A stretch of DNA of 64,000 nt from Streptomyces sp. JB150 (GCF_011193355.1 NZ_CP049780.1:4353085-4417084); one strand, 5' to 3'. Shown: positions 54,578-64,000, counted from the stretch's first letter. A program made the numbers and translations. The notes: generated by a model from the letters alone, not told the origin.

Positions 54578-54613
54578 GCGGCCCGGCATCCCTCACGGGG
54601 GATGCCGGGCCGC
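54578..54613 (+). terminator. Terminator of the nuo operon
   Basis: A perfect 14-bp stem: GCGGCCCGGCATCC (54578-54591) pairs with GGATGCCGGGCCGC (54600-54613) over an 8-nt loop, 20 bp after the nuoN stop. Confidence 0.85.
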
Positions 54614-54665
54614 CGTGCGCCGACCGTGCCTGTGGATAACTTCCGGGACTGTCGGTGCCGCCCCC

Positions 54666-54671
54666 TATCGT
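54666..54671 (+). promoter_or_regulatory. -10 element TATCGT of recQ
   Basis: TATCGT precedes an in-frame GTG at 54679 by 7 nt, so recQ could begin there without a leader. The ATG at 54712 with GGGGGG upstream is the alternative. Confidence 0.35.
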
Positions 54672-54711
54672 GGAGGCAGTGGTCGAGGGACGACGTACGG
54701 GGGGCACGACG

Positions 54712-56718
<2,007 letters not shown>

Positions 56719-56733
<15 letters not shown>

Positions 56734-56968
56734 GGTCGGACGGGGCGTGAGGGCCGGCGCGGGCTTCAGACCGGGTGGGGGTGTGCGGCCGGATTGGGCG
56801 TGAGGCCGGCGCGGGCGTGCGGCCGGACTCGGCGTGCGGCTCGGGCGTGCGGGGAGGCGTGGGCGTGTGGCGGCGGGGCGTGGGCGTGGCGGCCGGGCGC
56901 GGGCGCGGGCGTGCGGCCGGACTGGGCGTGAGGCGAGGCGTGGGCGTGCGGCCGGACTCGGCGTACGG
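56719..56968. repeat. Minisatellite derived from the recQ 3' end
   Basis: The recQ terminal sequence CCGGACTGGGCGTGAGG (56719-56735, including the stop) recurs at 56789, 56823, 56917 and 56952 with one to three changes. GGGCGTG-rich filler lies between. The whole 56734-57025 gap is over 80% G+C with strong G/C strand skew and has no convincing gene. Confidence 0.75.
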
Positions 56969-57025
56969 CCGGGCGCGGGCGCGGGCCCGGCGCGGGTGGG
57001 CGGCTGGGTGTGGGTCGGTGGGCGG

Positions 57026-57964
57026 TCAGCTCAGTGCCGTCAGACCCGGTGCGAAGGTGATCAGCAGGGGGAGCAGCGGCACCAGTGCCGCCGCCGTCGT
57101 GGTCAGGGCCCGCCGGCGGCGGTCCAGCCGGGGCGGCGGCTCCAGCAGGCGGTCGACGCGCTCGCCGAGCAGCCGGTGGCTGGAGGCGCAGGACAGCACG
57201 CCGCGGTGCTGGTTCAGCTCGATCAGGGCGAGCGCGGTGGTGAGGTGACCGCAGCGCCGGGAGGCGGTGTCGTCGGCGGCCAGTTCGACCAGGCGGTGGG
57301 TCTGGTCGCAGAAGTGCGCGAACAGCGGGATACGGGGGAATCCGGTGGCCAGCGCGGTGGACAGGTGCAGCAGCCAGTCGTGGCGGGCGCGGGCGTGGCC
57401 GCGCTCATGGGTGAGGACGGCGTCGAGCTGGTGGTCGGTGAGGCGGTGCAGGGCGCCGGTGGTGACGACCAGCTGCGGCGGGTGGCCCGGCAGCCACCAG
57501 GCGTCCGGGTACTCGTCCTCCAGGACCAGCAGCGGTCCGCGGGCGGCGGGCAGCCCGGTCGGCAGATCGGGGGCGCGCTCGCGCAGATGGGCGCGGGCCT
57601 GGCCGCGCCTGCGCCGGGCCTCGGCCAGCTCACGGGCGAGCATGGCGGTGGTCCAGGCGGCCCCGCAGGCCAGCAGCAGGGTCAGCGCGGTGGCCCAGGG
57701 CGGCGCGGCGGACAGGTCGTACGCGGCGGTGACGGCCGGCGGGGCCGGGGCGAAGACCTGGTCGCGGACGGTCTGGAAGACGGCCGCCGCGCCGAGCGTC
57801 AGCGCGGCCAGGCAGCACAGCAGCACGGTGGCGACCAGGCACTGCCACACCCACAGCCCGACCACCGGCTCCCGTTCGGGCCAGGCGGCACGGGTCAGCG
57901 CGCGGGGGACCGGCACGGCGGCCGTCACGGCGAGGACGCTCAGCAGGAGCAGGCAGACGGTCAT
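57026..57964 (-). CDS. M56-family (BlaR1-like) membrane metallopeptidase
   Basis: A 312-aa membrane protein. Four TM segments are likely: residues about 1-20, 38-62, 88-110 and 285-305. The zinc motif reads THERGHARARHDW (HExxH form) with downstream ELAADDTASRR providing the third ligand. M56 proteins usually pair with a BlaI/CopY repressor that they cleave; none is encoded upstream here. GGAGCCCC is the RBS before ATG 57964. Confidence 0.83.
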   Translation of the reverse strand: MTVCLLLLSVLAVTAAVPVPRALTRAAWPEREPVVGLWVWQCLVATVLLCCLAALTLGAAAVFQTVRDQVFAPAPPAVTAAYDLSAAPPWATALTLLLACGAAWTTAMLARELAEARRRRGQARAHLRERAPDLPTGLPAARGPLLVLEDEYPDAWWLPGHPPQLVVTTGALHRLTDHQLDAVLTHERGHARARHDWLLHLSTALATGFPRIPLFAHFCDQTHRLVELAADDTASRRCGHLTTALALIELNQHRGVLSCASSHRLLGERVDRLLEPPPRLDRRRRALTTTAAALVPLLPLLITFAPGLTALS

Positions 57965-58064
57965 GCCAGGGGCTCCGGATCCGGGAGACGTAAGGGCGGC
58001 TTCGGTCGTGCGATGCGGGCGAGGGGCGCGCGCCGTCCGCGTCGCGCACCGCGTCGCGCACTCC

Positions 58065-58089
58065 GCCCGCCGCCAGTATGACGGCGGGC
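58065..58089. promoter_or_regulatory. Inverted repeat upstream of the M56 gene
   Basis: GCCCGCCG (58065-58072) and CGGCGGGC (58082-58089) flank CCAGTATGA. On the reverse strand CATACT is a possible -10 for the M56 gene, so the dyad overlaps its promoter. Operator function is inferred. Confidence 0.35.
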
Positions 58090-58182
58090 GGGGCCCGGAG
58101 TCAGCGCCCCGGCCGGGGCGTTACCGCACGTCACCTCTCCACCGCGGGGCGTCGCCCAACACCTCAAGCGGCGCCGGGCGGT

Positions 58183-59394
58183 TCAGGCGGGCACGATCGT
58201 CCCGGTCACCTCGCCCAGACCCACCCGGGCGCCGCCCGGACCCGGTGCCCAGGCGGTCAGGATGACCGTGTCGCCGTCCTCCAGGAACGTGCGCTTGCCG
58301 TCGGGCAGTTCGAGCGGGTCGCGGCCGTTCCAGGTCAGCTCCAGCAGGGACCCGCGCTGGGCGGGCTCGGGGCCGCTGACCGTGCCGGAGCCGTAGAGGT
58401 CGCCGGTGCGCAGGGAGGCGCCGTTCACCGTCATGTGGGCGAGCTGCTGGGCCGCGGTCCAGTACATGGTGGAGAAGGGCGGCTCGGAGACCACGTGGCC
58501 GTTGACCGCGACGGAGATGCGCAGGTCGTAGCCGCCGGGCTCCTCGCCGGAGTCGTCCAGGTAGGGCAGCAGCCCGTGGGTGCGCTCCGGCGGCGCCACG
58601 CGCGCCTCCTCCAGGGCGTCCAGCGGGGTGATCCACGCGGAGACGGAGGTTGCGAAGGACTTGCCGAGGAACGGCCCGAGGGGGACGTACTCCCAGGCCT
58701 GGATGTCCCGCGCGGACCAGTCGTTGAGCAGGCACAGTCCGAAGACGTGCTCCCGGAAGTCGCCCAGCGGGACGGGGCTGCCCATCCGGGACGGCGTTCC
58801 GACCACGAAGCCGACCTCGGCCTCGATGTCCAGCCGGACCGACGGTCCGAAGACCGGCGCCGGGTCGGCGGGCGCCTTGCGCTGGCCCGCCGGGCGGACG
58901 ATGTCCGTGCCGGAGACCACGACCGTGCCGGAGCGGCCGTGGTAGCCGATCGGCAGATGCTTCCAGTTGGGGGTGAGCGAGTCGGGGGCGTCCGGGCGGA
59001 ACATCCGGCCGACGTTGCGGGCGTGGTTCTCGGAGGCGTAGAAGTCGACGTAGTCGGCGACCTCGAAGGGCAGGTGCAGGGTCACCGACGACAGGGGGTG
59101 CATCAGCGGGGCGACGGTCTCCCGGTGGGACGGCACGGTCACCCAGGCGGTGAGCGCGCGCCGCACGTCCGACCAGGTGGTGCGGCCGGCCGCGAGCAGC
59201 GGGTTCAGCGTGGGCCGGTCGAGCAGCGAGGCGTACGGGGAGCCGAGCGCGCGGGCCGCCGCGCCCGCGTCGAGCACATGGTCGCCGAGCCGGACGCCGA
59301 CGGTCCGCCGCTCGGACCCGGCGGGCGAGAACACGCCGTACGGAAGGTTGTGCGGACCGAAGGGGTCGCCCTCGGGGACATCGAAGGGGGGCAT
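58183..59394 (-). CDS. fahA: Fumarylacetoacetase
   Basis: A 403-aa enzyme of tyrosine/homogentisate degradation, splitting fumarylacetoacetate to fumarate and acetoacetate. Signatures are YVDFYASENHARNVGRMFRP (metal site), LPIGYHGRSGTVVVSGTDI, DIEAEVGFVVG, LLNDWSARDIQAWEYVPLGP and LGKSFATSVSAW. ATG 59394 (MPPFDVPEGDPFGPHNLPYG) has GAGG 9 nt upstream; GTG 59409 would add five residues. The gene stands alone; hmgA is not in the window. Confidence 0.93.
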   Translation of the reverse strand: MPPFDVPEGDPFGPHNLPYGVFSPAGSERRTVGVRLGDHVLDAGAAARALGSPYASLLDRPTLNPLLAAGRTTWSDVRRALTAWVTVPSHRETVAPLMHPLSSVTLHLPFEVADYVDFYASENHARNVGRMFRPDAPDSLTPNWKHLPIGYHGRSGTVVVSGTDIVRPAGQRKAPADPAPVFGPSVRLDIEAEVGFVVGTPSRMGSPVPLGDFREHVFGLCLLNDWSARDIQAWEYVPLGPFLGKSFATSVSAWITPLDALEEARVAPPERTHGLLPYLDDSGEEPGGYDLRISVAVNGHVVSEPPFSTMYWTAAQQLAHMTVNGASLRTGDLYGSGTVSGPEPAQRGSLLELTWNGRDPLELPDGKRTFLEDGDTVILTAWAPGPGGARVGLGEVTGTIVPA

Positions 59395-59594
59395 GGGGTA
59401 CTGCCTCACTTTCGTACGTGCGGTCCATGCGGTCGCAGCAACGTTACGGCGGTGATCCCGGTTTGGGCAGTGTCCCCCATGCCGGTGATGCCGGGCGGCG
59501 TACCACCGGTCCGGGAGCCGCAGGGCGCCTCCTGGGAGTGAAAACCGGACGACGGAAAGGAAGTTGAGAATCAGCGGGGCGGGCGCCGGGTCCG

Positions 59595-59600
59595 TATTCT
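59595..59600 (+). promoter_or_regulatory. -10 element TATTCT of the HAD gene, leaderless
   Basis: TATTCT is followed by 6 nt and ATG 59607. There is no RBS in that gap. Confidence 0.4.
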
Positions 59601-59606
59601 CTGATC

Positions 59607-60500
59607 ATGGCCGCACCCACCGCATATGCCGCGCGCACCGCGTACTCCCTCATCGCCACCGACCTCGACGGCACTCTGCTGCGCGGCGACGACACGGTCT
59701 CCGACCGGTCGCGCGCCGCGCTCGCGCGGGTCGCGGCGGCCGGCGCCCGGCATCTGGTGGTGACCGGCCGGCCGGCCCCGCGGGTGCGCCCGCTGCTGGA
59801 GGACCTGGGCTGCACGGGCCTCGCGGTGTGCGGGCAGGGGGCACAGCTGTACGACATCGACGCCGACCGGCTGCTGTGGTCGGTGACCCTCGACCGGGAA
59901 CTGGCGGAGACCGCGCTCGGCAAGATCGAGGCCGAGGCGGGGCAGGTGTACGCGGCGGTCGACCAGGACGGGGTCGACGGGCTGACGCTGATCGAGCCGG
60001 GCTACCGGATGCCGCACCCCACTCTGCCCGCGGTGCGGGTCGGGCGGCGCGAGGACCTGTGGGGCGAGCCCATCAGCAAGGTGCTGCTGCGCCACCCCAC
60101 CCTGTCGGACGACGAGTTGGCGACGGTGGCGCGTTCGGTGGTCGGCTCGCTGGCCACCGTGACGATGTCGGGACCGGGCACGGTCGAGCTCCAGCCGTGC
60201 GGCATCACCAAGGCGACCGGCCTCGCGCTGGCGGCCGGCCATCTAGGACTGCGGCCCGAGGACACCCTGGCCTTCGGCGACATGCCGAACGACATCCCCA
60301 TGTTCGACTGGGCGGCGTACGGCGTCGCCATGGCCAACGCCCACCCGGAACTCAAGGCGGTGGCCGACGAGGTCACCCTGTCGAACGAGGACGACGGCAT
60401 CGCCGCCGTCCTCGAACGGCTCTTCGGTGCGACGGGGGGCACCGGTCGCCTGGTGAGCCCGGCTCAGCCGGTGCGCGTCGCTCGGGACGCCCTCCGGTAA
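59607..60500 (+). CDS. HAD-superfamily (Cof type) phosphatase
   Basis: A 297-aa HAD-IIB hydrolase. Motif I is LIATDLDGTLLRGDDTVSDR with the nucleophilic Asp. Motif II is HLVVTGRP. Motif III Lys is in LQPCGITKATGLALAAGHLG. Motif IV is FGDMPNDIPMFDWA. It dephosphorylates sugar or nucleotide phosphates; specificity is unknown. It is followed by the transglycosylase on the other strand. Confidence 0.9.
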   Translation: MAAPTAYAARTAYSLIATDLDGTLLRGDDTVSDRSRAALARVAAAGARHLVVTGRPAPRVRPLLEDLGCTGLAVCGQGAQLYDIDADRLLWSVTLDRELAETALGKIEAEAGQVYAAVDQDGVDGLTLIEPGYRMPHPTLPAVRVGRREDLWGEPISKVLLRHPTLSDDELATVARSVVGSLATVTMSGPGTVELQPCGITKATGLALAAGHLGLRPEDTLAFGDMPNDIPMFDWAAYGVAMANAHPELKAVADEVTLSNEDDGIAAVLERLFGATGGTGRLVSPAQPVRVARDALR

Positions 60501-60541
60501 GTCCCCGAGTGCGCCCCTCGGTACGCCCCTCGGTACGTCCC

Positions 60542-61051
60542 TCAGTACGCCCCGAAGACGTTGTCGATGGAACCGTAGCGGTCGGCCGCGTAGTTGCAGG
60601 CCGCCACGATGTTCGCGACCGGGTCGTACGGGTCGTAGGCCGTGCCGGGCACGTGGTACGCGGCGAAGGTCGGGTCGATGACCTGGAGCAGGCCCTTGGA
60701 CGGCGTGCCCTTGGCGGCGTTGGAGTCCCAGAGGTTGATGGCGTTCGGGTTGCCGGACGACTCGCGCATGATGTTGCGGTAGATGCCGTCGTAGCTGCCG
60801 GGGATCCCGTGCTGGGCCATGATCGACATGGCCTGGCGGATCCAGCCGTCGAGGTTGTCGGGGTACGCCGTGGCGGCGGTGGCCGCCGCCGGGGTGGCCG
60901 CGGCGGCGCCGGTCGCGCCGATCAGCGGCAGCGCGAGTACGGCCGCGCCGGTGCCGGCGGCGGCGAGAGCGCGGGCGAGACGGGTGCGTCGGCGGCTCCT
61001 GACCGGCTGGTCGGCGGTGGACAGGGCCTGAGCGGGCACACGTGCGGGCAT
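60542..61051 (-). CDS. Secreted lytic transglycosylase (SLT type)
   Basis: A 169-aa exported protein. The signal region (residues about 1-50) is SRRRTRLARALAAAGTGAAV followed by a hydrophobic stretch ending TGAAAATP. The SLT domain carries IYRNIMRESSGNPNAINLWD with the catalytic Glu, then TPSKGLLQVIDPTFAAYHVP and ANIVAACNYAADRYGS. It cleaves the glycan backbone. GAGAGGA precedes ATG 61051. The leader is a c-di-AMP riboswitch, so expression should fall when c-di-AMP is high. Confidence 0.92.
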   Translation of the reverse strand: MPARVPAQALSTADQPVRSRRRTRLARALAAAGTGAAVLALPLIGATGAAAATPAAATAATAYPDNLDGWIRQAMSIMAQHGIPGSYDGIYRNIMRESSGNPNAINLWDSNAAKGTPSKGLLQVIDPTFAAYHVPGTAYDPYDPVANIVAACNYAADRYGSIDNVFGAY

Positions 61052-61068
61052 GGTGAACGTCCTCTCCC

Positions 61069-61252
61069 ACGCCTGCGAGGTGAGCTGTCGGGTTCGGGCG
61101 GGGAGCTGCCCGGCCGCGCGCTTCGAAGCGCGCGGCTTCACCCCAAGCCGCCCCGGGCGCTGCCCGGACCGGCGTGTTACCTGGGTCCCCCGCTCCTGCC
61201 GTACGAGTGAGTTCGTGGTGGGTGGCGCGGGCGGCGGCAGGATTCGGCGTTC
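61069..61252 (-). promoter_or_regulatory. c-di-AMP (ydaO/yuaA-type) riboswitch
   Basis: Read on the reverse strand, the leader begins AACGCCGAATCC and contains GGGGGACCCAGGTAAC, then CTTGGGGTGAA. A strong hairpin CCGCGCGC-TTCGAA-GCGCGCGG follows, and it ends CCCGAACCCGACAGCTCACC-TCGCAGGCG. These are the conserved ydaO blocks (GGGGTGAA and CCGAACCCGACAGCTxACCTCGxAGGCG) in the right order. It ends 17 nt before the ATG of the transglycosylase gene. In Streptomyces this riboswitch controls muralytic enzymes. Confidence 0.92.
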
Positions 61253-61500
61253 CGCCCGACGGACCGGGAACGTATGCGAGAGCCCGTGTCCGGAACAAGT
61301 AGCGGATTCACTTATCGCGCCGGTTGACCATGATCAGCGCGTTTGGCGTACTTGATCCTTTTTCGCGGTCCAGGGTCAACTGCCAACAGAGAAGGGGAAT
61401 CTGATGAGGAGTCTGTGAGGAGCCTGTGACAGGGCTGTCGTGAGTCAACTCACGTCGAGGAGCAAGTGCCCCAAATCGGGCAATAAGTTCAAGGTGTGCT

Positions 61501-61620
61501 ATGTCTGCCACGGGGGTGGAACCCCTTAGGGAGTGCACGTCGTTGTCGAACCGGATGGGCTGGAGAAGGGGGGAGGGCCGGTGGGAGGGCCGGTGGGAGG
61601 GCCGGCGGGAGGGTCGGTAG
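61501..61620 (+). CDS. Possible 39-aa micro-ORF ending in repeats
   Basis: ATG 61501 follows AAGGTG by 4 nt and encodes MSATGVEPLRECTSLSNRMG and then a run of G-R-W-E units made by the 12-bp repeat. The first half looks protein-like; the second does not. It may be a truncated gene overrun by repeat expansion. Confidence 0.2.
   Translation: MSATGVEPLRECTSLSNRMGWRRGEGRWEGRWEGRREGR
61570..61618. repeat. 12-bp G-rich tandem repeat
   Basis: GGGAGGGCCGGT is repeated about four times with small changes (third copy has GGCG, fourth GTCGGT). The regularly spaced GGG runs on the forward strand could form a G-quadruplex. Confidence 0.75.
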
Positions 61621-61822
61621 ACGTGTACATGTCATCACCGTAGATATGCCTTCTTATCAGCTGATCAAAAACATTCCGGGCGTGATCCGATAGCGCCCGT
61701 GCTGTAACCGTGGGCGGCATCAGTGATCGAAACGTGACCGGATACGCTGACTTGAGTGAAGGCAGCGATGTATCGACAAACCGCGTAGTCGCCAGTAGAC
61801 ACCAGCAGACAGGAGACCCCTC

Positions 61823-62833
61823 GTGACCGTCGTCGGGCCGTTCGGGCTGAGCGTGCGGGACCAGGCTCTGGAAGCCGATGTCCAGGCCGGATTGGCGGCT
61901 GTCGAGGAAGGGCTGCTCGAGGCCACCAAGAGCGAGGTCCCCTTCATCACGGAGGCCGCGCAGCATCTGGTGCGGGCCGGCGGGAAGCGGTTCCGTCCGC
62001 TGCTCGTGATGCTCGCCGCGCAGTTCGGTGACCCCTACGCGCCGGGCGTGGTGCCGTCCGCGGTCGTCGTGGAGCTGACCCACCTGGCCACGCTGTACCA
62101 CGACGACGTGATGGACGAGGCGGCCGTGCGGCGCGGCGTGCCCAGCGCCAACACCCGCTGGGGCAACTCCGTCGCGGTCCTCACCGGCGACTTCCTCTTC
62201 GCCCGCGCCTCCCACATCCTCGCCGACCTCGGCCCCGAGGCGGTCCGGGTGCAGGCGGAGGCCTTCGAGCGGCTGGTGACCGGGCAGATCCTGGAGACCG
62301 CGGGCCCGCAGGACGGGCGCGACCCGGTCGACCACTACCTGGACGTGCTCGGCGGCAAGACCGGCTCGCTGGTGGCGGTGTCCTGCCGGTTCGGGGCGAT
62401 GATGTCCGGCGCGGACGAGTCCGTGGTGAGCGTCCTCACCCAGTACGGGGAGCGGCTCGGCGTCGCCTTCCAGCTCGCCGACGACGTGCTCGACATCGCC
62501 TCCGACTCCCACGAGTCCGGCAAGACCCCCGGCACCGACCTGCGCGAGGGCATCGCCACGCTGCCCGTGCTGCGGCTGCGGGAGCTGGCCGCGCGCGGCG
62601 GACGGGCCGAGGACGTCGCCCTGTGCGAGCTGCTGGAGTCCGACCTCAGCGACGACGACCGGCACGCCCGGGCGCTGGCCGCCCTGCGCGCGCACCCGGC
62701 GCTGGAGCAGGCCCGCCGGGACACCGTGCGCTACGCCGAGGAAGCGCGCGCCGCGCTGGCCCCCCTGCCGGAGTGCGACGCCAAGCGGGCCCTCCAGGAA
62801 CTGTGCGACGCGGTGGTCCACCGGGCGGGCTGA
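61823..62833 (+). CDS. Polyprenyl diphosphate synthase
   Basis: A 336-aa trans-prenyl synthase. The first Asp-rich motif is YHDDVMDEAAVRRG and the second is FQLADDVLDIASD. AGGKRFRPLLVML and VLGGKTGSLVAVS are further family stretches. It builds the long polyprenyl chain, most likely the menaquinone tail used by MqnP (6826), given its place near nuo and mqn genes. GTG 61823 follows AGGAGA. Chain length cannot be read reliably. It is followed by degenerate repeats. Confidence 0.9.
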   Translation: MTVVGPFGLSVRDQALEADVQAGLAAVEEGLLEATKSEVPFITEAAQHLVRAGGKRFRPLLVMLAAQFGDPYAPGVVPSAVVVELTHLATLYHDDVMDEAAVRRGVPSANTRWGNSVAVLTGDFLFARASHILADLGPEAVRVQAEAFERLVTGQILETAGPQDGRDPVDHYLDVLGGKTGSLVAVSCRFGAMMSGADESVVSVLTQYGERLGVAFQLADDVLDIASDSHESGKTPGTDLREGIATLPVLRLRELAARGGRAEDVALCELLESDLSDDDRHARALAALRAHPALEQARRDTVRYAEEARAALAPLPECDAKRALQELCDAVVHRAG

Positions 62834-62846
62834 GGGCCGAGGGGGG

Positions 62847-62955
62847 CTTCACCGGCCCGCTGACCCTCACCGGCCGTCTGACCCTTATCAGCCCGCCCGA
62901 GCTTCACCGGCCGGTCTGATCTTCACCGGACCAATCTGATCTTCACCGCTCGTGT
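62847..62955. repeat. Degenerate 18-20-bp tandem repeat after the polyprenyl synthase gene
   Basis: Six units of the type CTTCACCGGCCxxTCTGAT start at 62847, 62865, 62883, 62902, 62921 and 62941, 18-20 bp each. They begin 14 bp after the stop codon. No coding role is seen. The rest of 62956-63202 holds the hairpin at 63082-63113 and the promoter of the next gene. Confidence 0.7.
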
Positions 62956-63081
62956 CCGGCCGTCGCCTTCTGCGGCGTCTCCGGTCCGTCCTCCCCTTCC
63001 GGGAGCCCCCACCCCTACGGGACGGGGGTTATTCCGGTGTGTCGTGTCATACCGCAGCAGTACGCGGAGTTGATCCCGCGG

Positions 63082-63113
63082 TCTGACGAAAACCGTGCCC
63101 GGTTTTGGTCAGA
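63082..63113. promoter_or_regulatory. 14-bp inverted repeat upstream of the LolA-like gene
   Basis: TCTGACGAAAACCG (63082-63095) and CGGTTTTGGTCAGA (63100-63113) pair with one mismatch across TGCC. It lies about 90 bp before ATG 63203. No T-tract follows. It could be an operator or a terminator for the upstream gene. Confidence 0.5.
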
Positions 63114-63202
63114 TGGATGGCACGAAGGAAGCCACGGAACAGCCACCACACCTCACCCGGTCGGGTGAGAATGGGCGGGCCGACGACGGAGGTAGGGCAC
63201 AC

Positions 63203-64000
63203 ATGGCACCGTACGAATCCGACGAGAGTACGACCGTGCGGCGGCGCAAGGCCGGCCGGTACGTCGTTCCGGTCGCGGTGGTGGGGGTGGCGGCCGGGAC
63301 CATCGGGCTCGTCCCCGCCCTCGCCGACTCCGGCAGCCCCGACCTGCCGAAGATCACCGCGCAGCAGCTCATACAGAAGATCGCCGAGTCGGACGTCGAG
63401 CGGCTGTCCGGCACCGTGAAGATCACCACGGACCTGGGGCTGCCCGACCTCGGCGGCCTCGAAGGCGCCCTGGGCGGCGCCGCGGCGACCGCGCCCGGCG
63501 GTGACGGGGACGGGGACGGCTCCACCGCCGACCCCTCGGCCAAGCTCACCGAGCTGGTGACCGGCACCCACACCCTGCGCGTCGCGGCCGACGGCCCCGA
63601 CCGCCAGAAGCTGTCCGTGCTGGAGAACGCCGCCGAGTACAGCCTCATCCACAACGGCAAGGACGTCTGGGGCTACGACAGCGCGTCCAACGAGGTCTTC
63701 CACGGCACCGCGGAGGAGACCGGCGAGCGCGCCGGGGAACCCCCGGCCACGCCGAAGGACTTCGCCGAGCAGGCGCTGAAGGCGGTCGACGACACCACCT
63801 CGGTCACCGTCGACGGCACCGCGCAGGTCGCCGGGCGGGACGCCTACAAGCTGGTCATCGAGCCGAAGCAGTCCGGCAGCACCGTCGGCGCGATCACCAT
63901 CGCCGTGGACGCGAAGACCTGGATGCCGCTGAAGTTCACCCTCACCCCGGCGAGCGGCGGCGCCGCCGTCGTGGACGCCGGCTTCACCCAGCTCAGCTAC
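63203..64000 (+). CDS. LolA/RseB-like exported protein, C-terminus cut by window edge
   Basis: The frame is open from ATG 63203 to the window end (266 codons). An N-terminal TM or signal anchor spans residues about 18-45 (AGRYVVPVAVVGVAAGTIGL). The exported part carries LPKITAQQLIQKIAESDVER, then HNGKDVWGYDSASNEVFHGT and later AYKLVIEPKQ...TIAVDAKTWMPLKF. This is the lipoprotein-carrier or RseB-like beta-sheet fold that senses or carries lipids at the cell surface. A Gly/Asp-rich insert (about residues 93-110) interrupts the first strands. GGAGGT is the RBS. Confidence 0.75.
   Translation, partial: MAPYESDESTTVRRRKAGRYVVPVAVVGVAAGTIGLVPALADSGSPDLPKITAQQLIQKIAESDVERLSGTVKITTDLGLPDLGGLEGALGGAAATAPGGDGDGDGSTADPSAKLTELVTGTHTLRVAADGPDRQKLSVLENAAEYSLIHNGKDVWGYDSASNEVFHGTAEETGERAGEPPATPKDFAEQALKAVDDTTSVTVDGTAQVAGRDAYKLVIEPKQSGSTVGAITIAVDAKTWMPLKFTLTPASGGAAVVDAGFTQLSY

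Larger units (their letters stand above)
61253..61822. other. Gap with palindrome, G-rich repeats and tiny ORFs
   Basis: This 570-bp gap holds CGTGAGT-CA-ACTCACG (61439-61454) and a 12-bp tandem repeat (about 61570-61618). Two very short forward ORFs are present: GTG 61440-61529 (29 aa, ending in a C-x8-C-x2-C-H pattern) and ATG 61501-61620 (39 aa, whose end is the repeat). A lower-GC stretch follows at 61620-61690. No established gene is recognised. Confidence 0.4.

Noticed and set aside
61440..61529. A 29-codon Cys-rich ORF as a confirmed gene
   Set aside because: The spacing of Cys and His is suggestive, but length, weak RBS and overlap with a palindrome make it too uncertain to list as a coding feature.

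Overview
The window is chromosomal DNA from a high-GC actinomycete, almost certainly a Streptomyces. The evidence is the GC-rich third codon positions, frequent GTG starts, 4-nt ATGA/GTGA gene overlaps, XRE-DUF5753/DUF397 pairs, a complete futalosine-type (mqn) menaquinone gene set scattered around a 14-gene nuo operon, and a c-di-AMP riboswitch in front of a secreted muralytic enzyme. From memory, gene order resembles the S. coelicolor SCO4490-SCO4584 interval; this could not be checked by alignment.

Layout. 1-5.3 kb: a divergent small gene, a WhiJ-type XRE/DUF397 pair, an MFS pump with its TetR, a DMT exporter and a LysR regulator. 5.4-10.8 kb: menaquinone block 1 (UbiD-type decarboxylase, MqnP prenyltransferase, an intervening Uma2 protein, UbiX-type flavin prenyltransferase, AsnC regulator, mqnE). 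10.8-14.8 kb: a udgX gene broken by one extra G, a GNAT, a DUF4229 membrane protein, a Cys-rich leader peptide in front of a DAACS symporter, and a TetR. 14.7-17.9 kb: divergent MaoC-type hydratase and long-chain acyl-CoA ligase around two palindromes. 17.9-22.3 kb: LysR, DUF6817, methyltransferase, azlCD with XRE-cupin regulator, and a cold-shock gene. 22.5-28.9 kb: menaquinone block 2 (mqnA, Ser/Thr kinase, prepilin peptidase, Fem-type ligase, mqnC, degenerate amidohydrolase). 29-32.1 kb: a plant-biomass island (GH10 xylanase, AraC, CBM-fused intradiol dioxygenase). 32.4-36.6 kb: ubiE/menG, PASTA protein, GNAT, a MenJ-like reductase and an MFS pump. 36.9-37.8 kb: NlpC/P60 endopeptidase. 38.5-54.6 kb: nuoA-N. 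54.7-64 kb: recQ, M56 protease, fumarylacetoacetase, HAD phosphatase, riboswitch-controlled transglycosylase, polyprenyl diphosphate synthase, and the start of a LolA/RseB-like exported protein.

How it fits together. The dominant theme is aerobic respiration through menaquinone. MqnA, MqnE and MqnC build the naphthoquinone precursor; polyprenyl synthase and MqnP supply and attach the tail; the UbiD/UbiX-type pair decarboxylates; UbiE methylates; the MenJ-like reductase probably saturates the tail; NDH-1 reduces the quinone. A near-perfect Rex operator precedes nuoA, linking the operon to NADH/NAD+ state. The mqnB and mqnD steps are not in the window.

No insertion sequence, prophage, CRISPR array, rRNA or tRNA gene was found. 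The less ordinary items are regulatory or structural: the frameshifted udgX, the Cys leader peptide, the c-di-AMP riboswitch, the Rex operator, a strongly folded leader before the DUF6817 gene, paired palindromes at the fatty-acid locus, a xylanase operator, and several minisatellite-like repeat tracts, one of which copies the 3' end of recQ.
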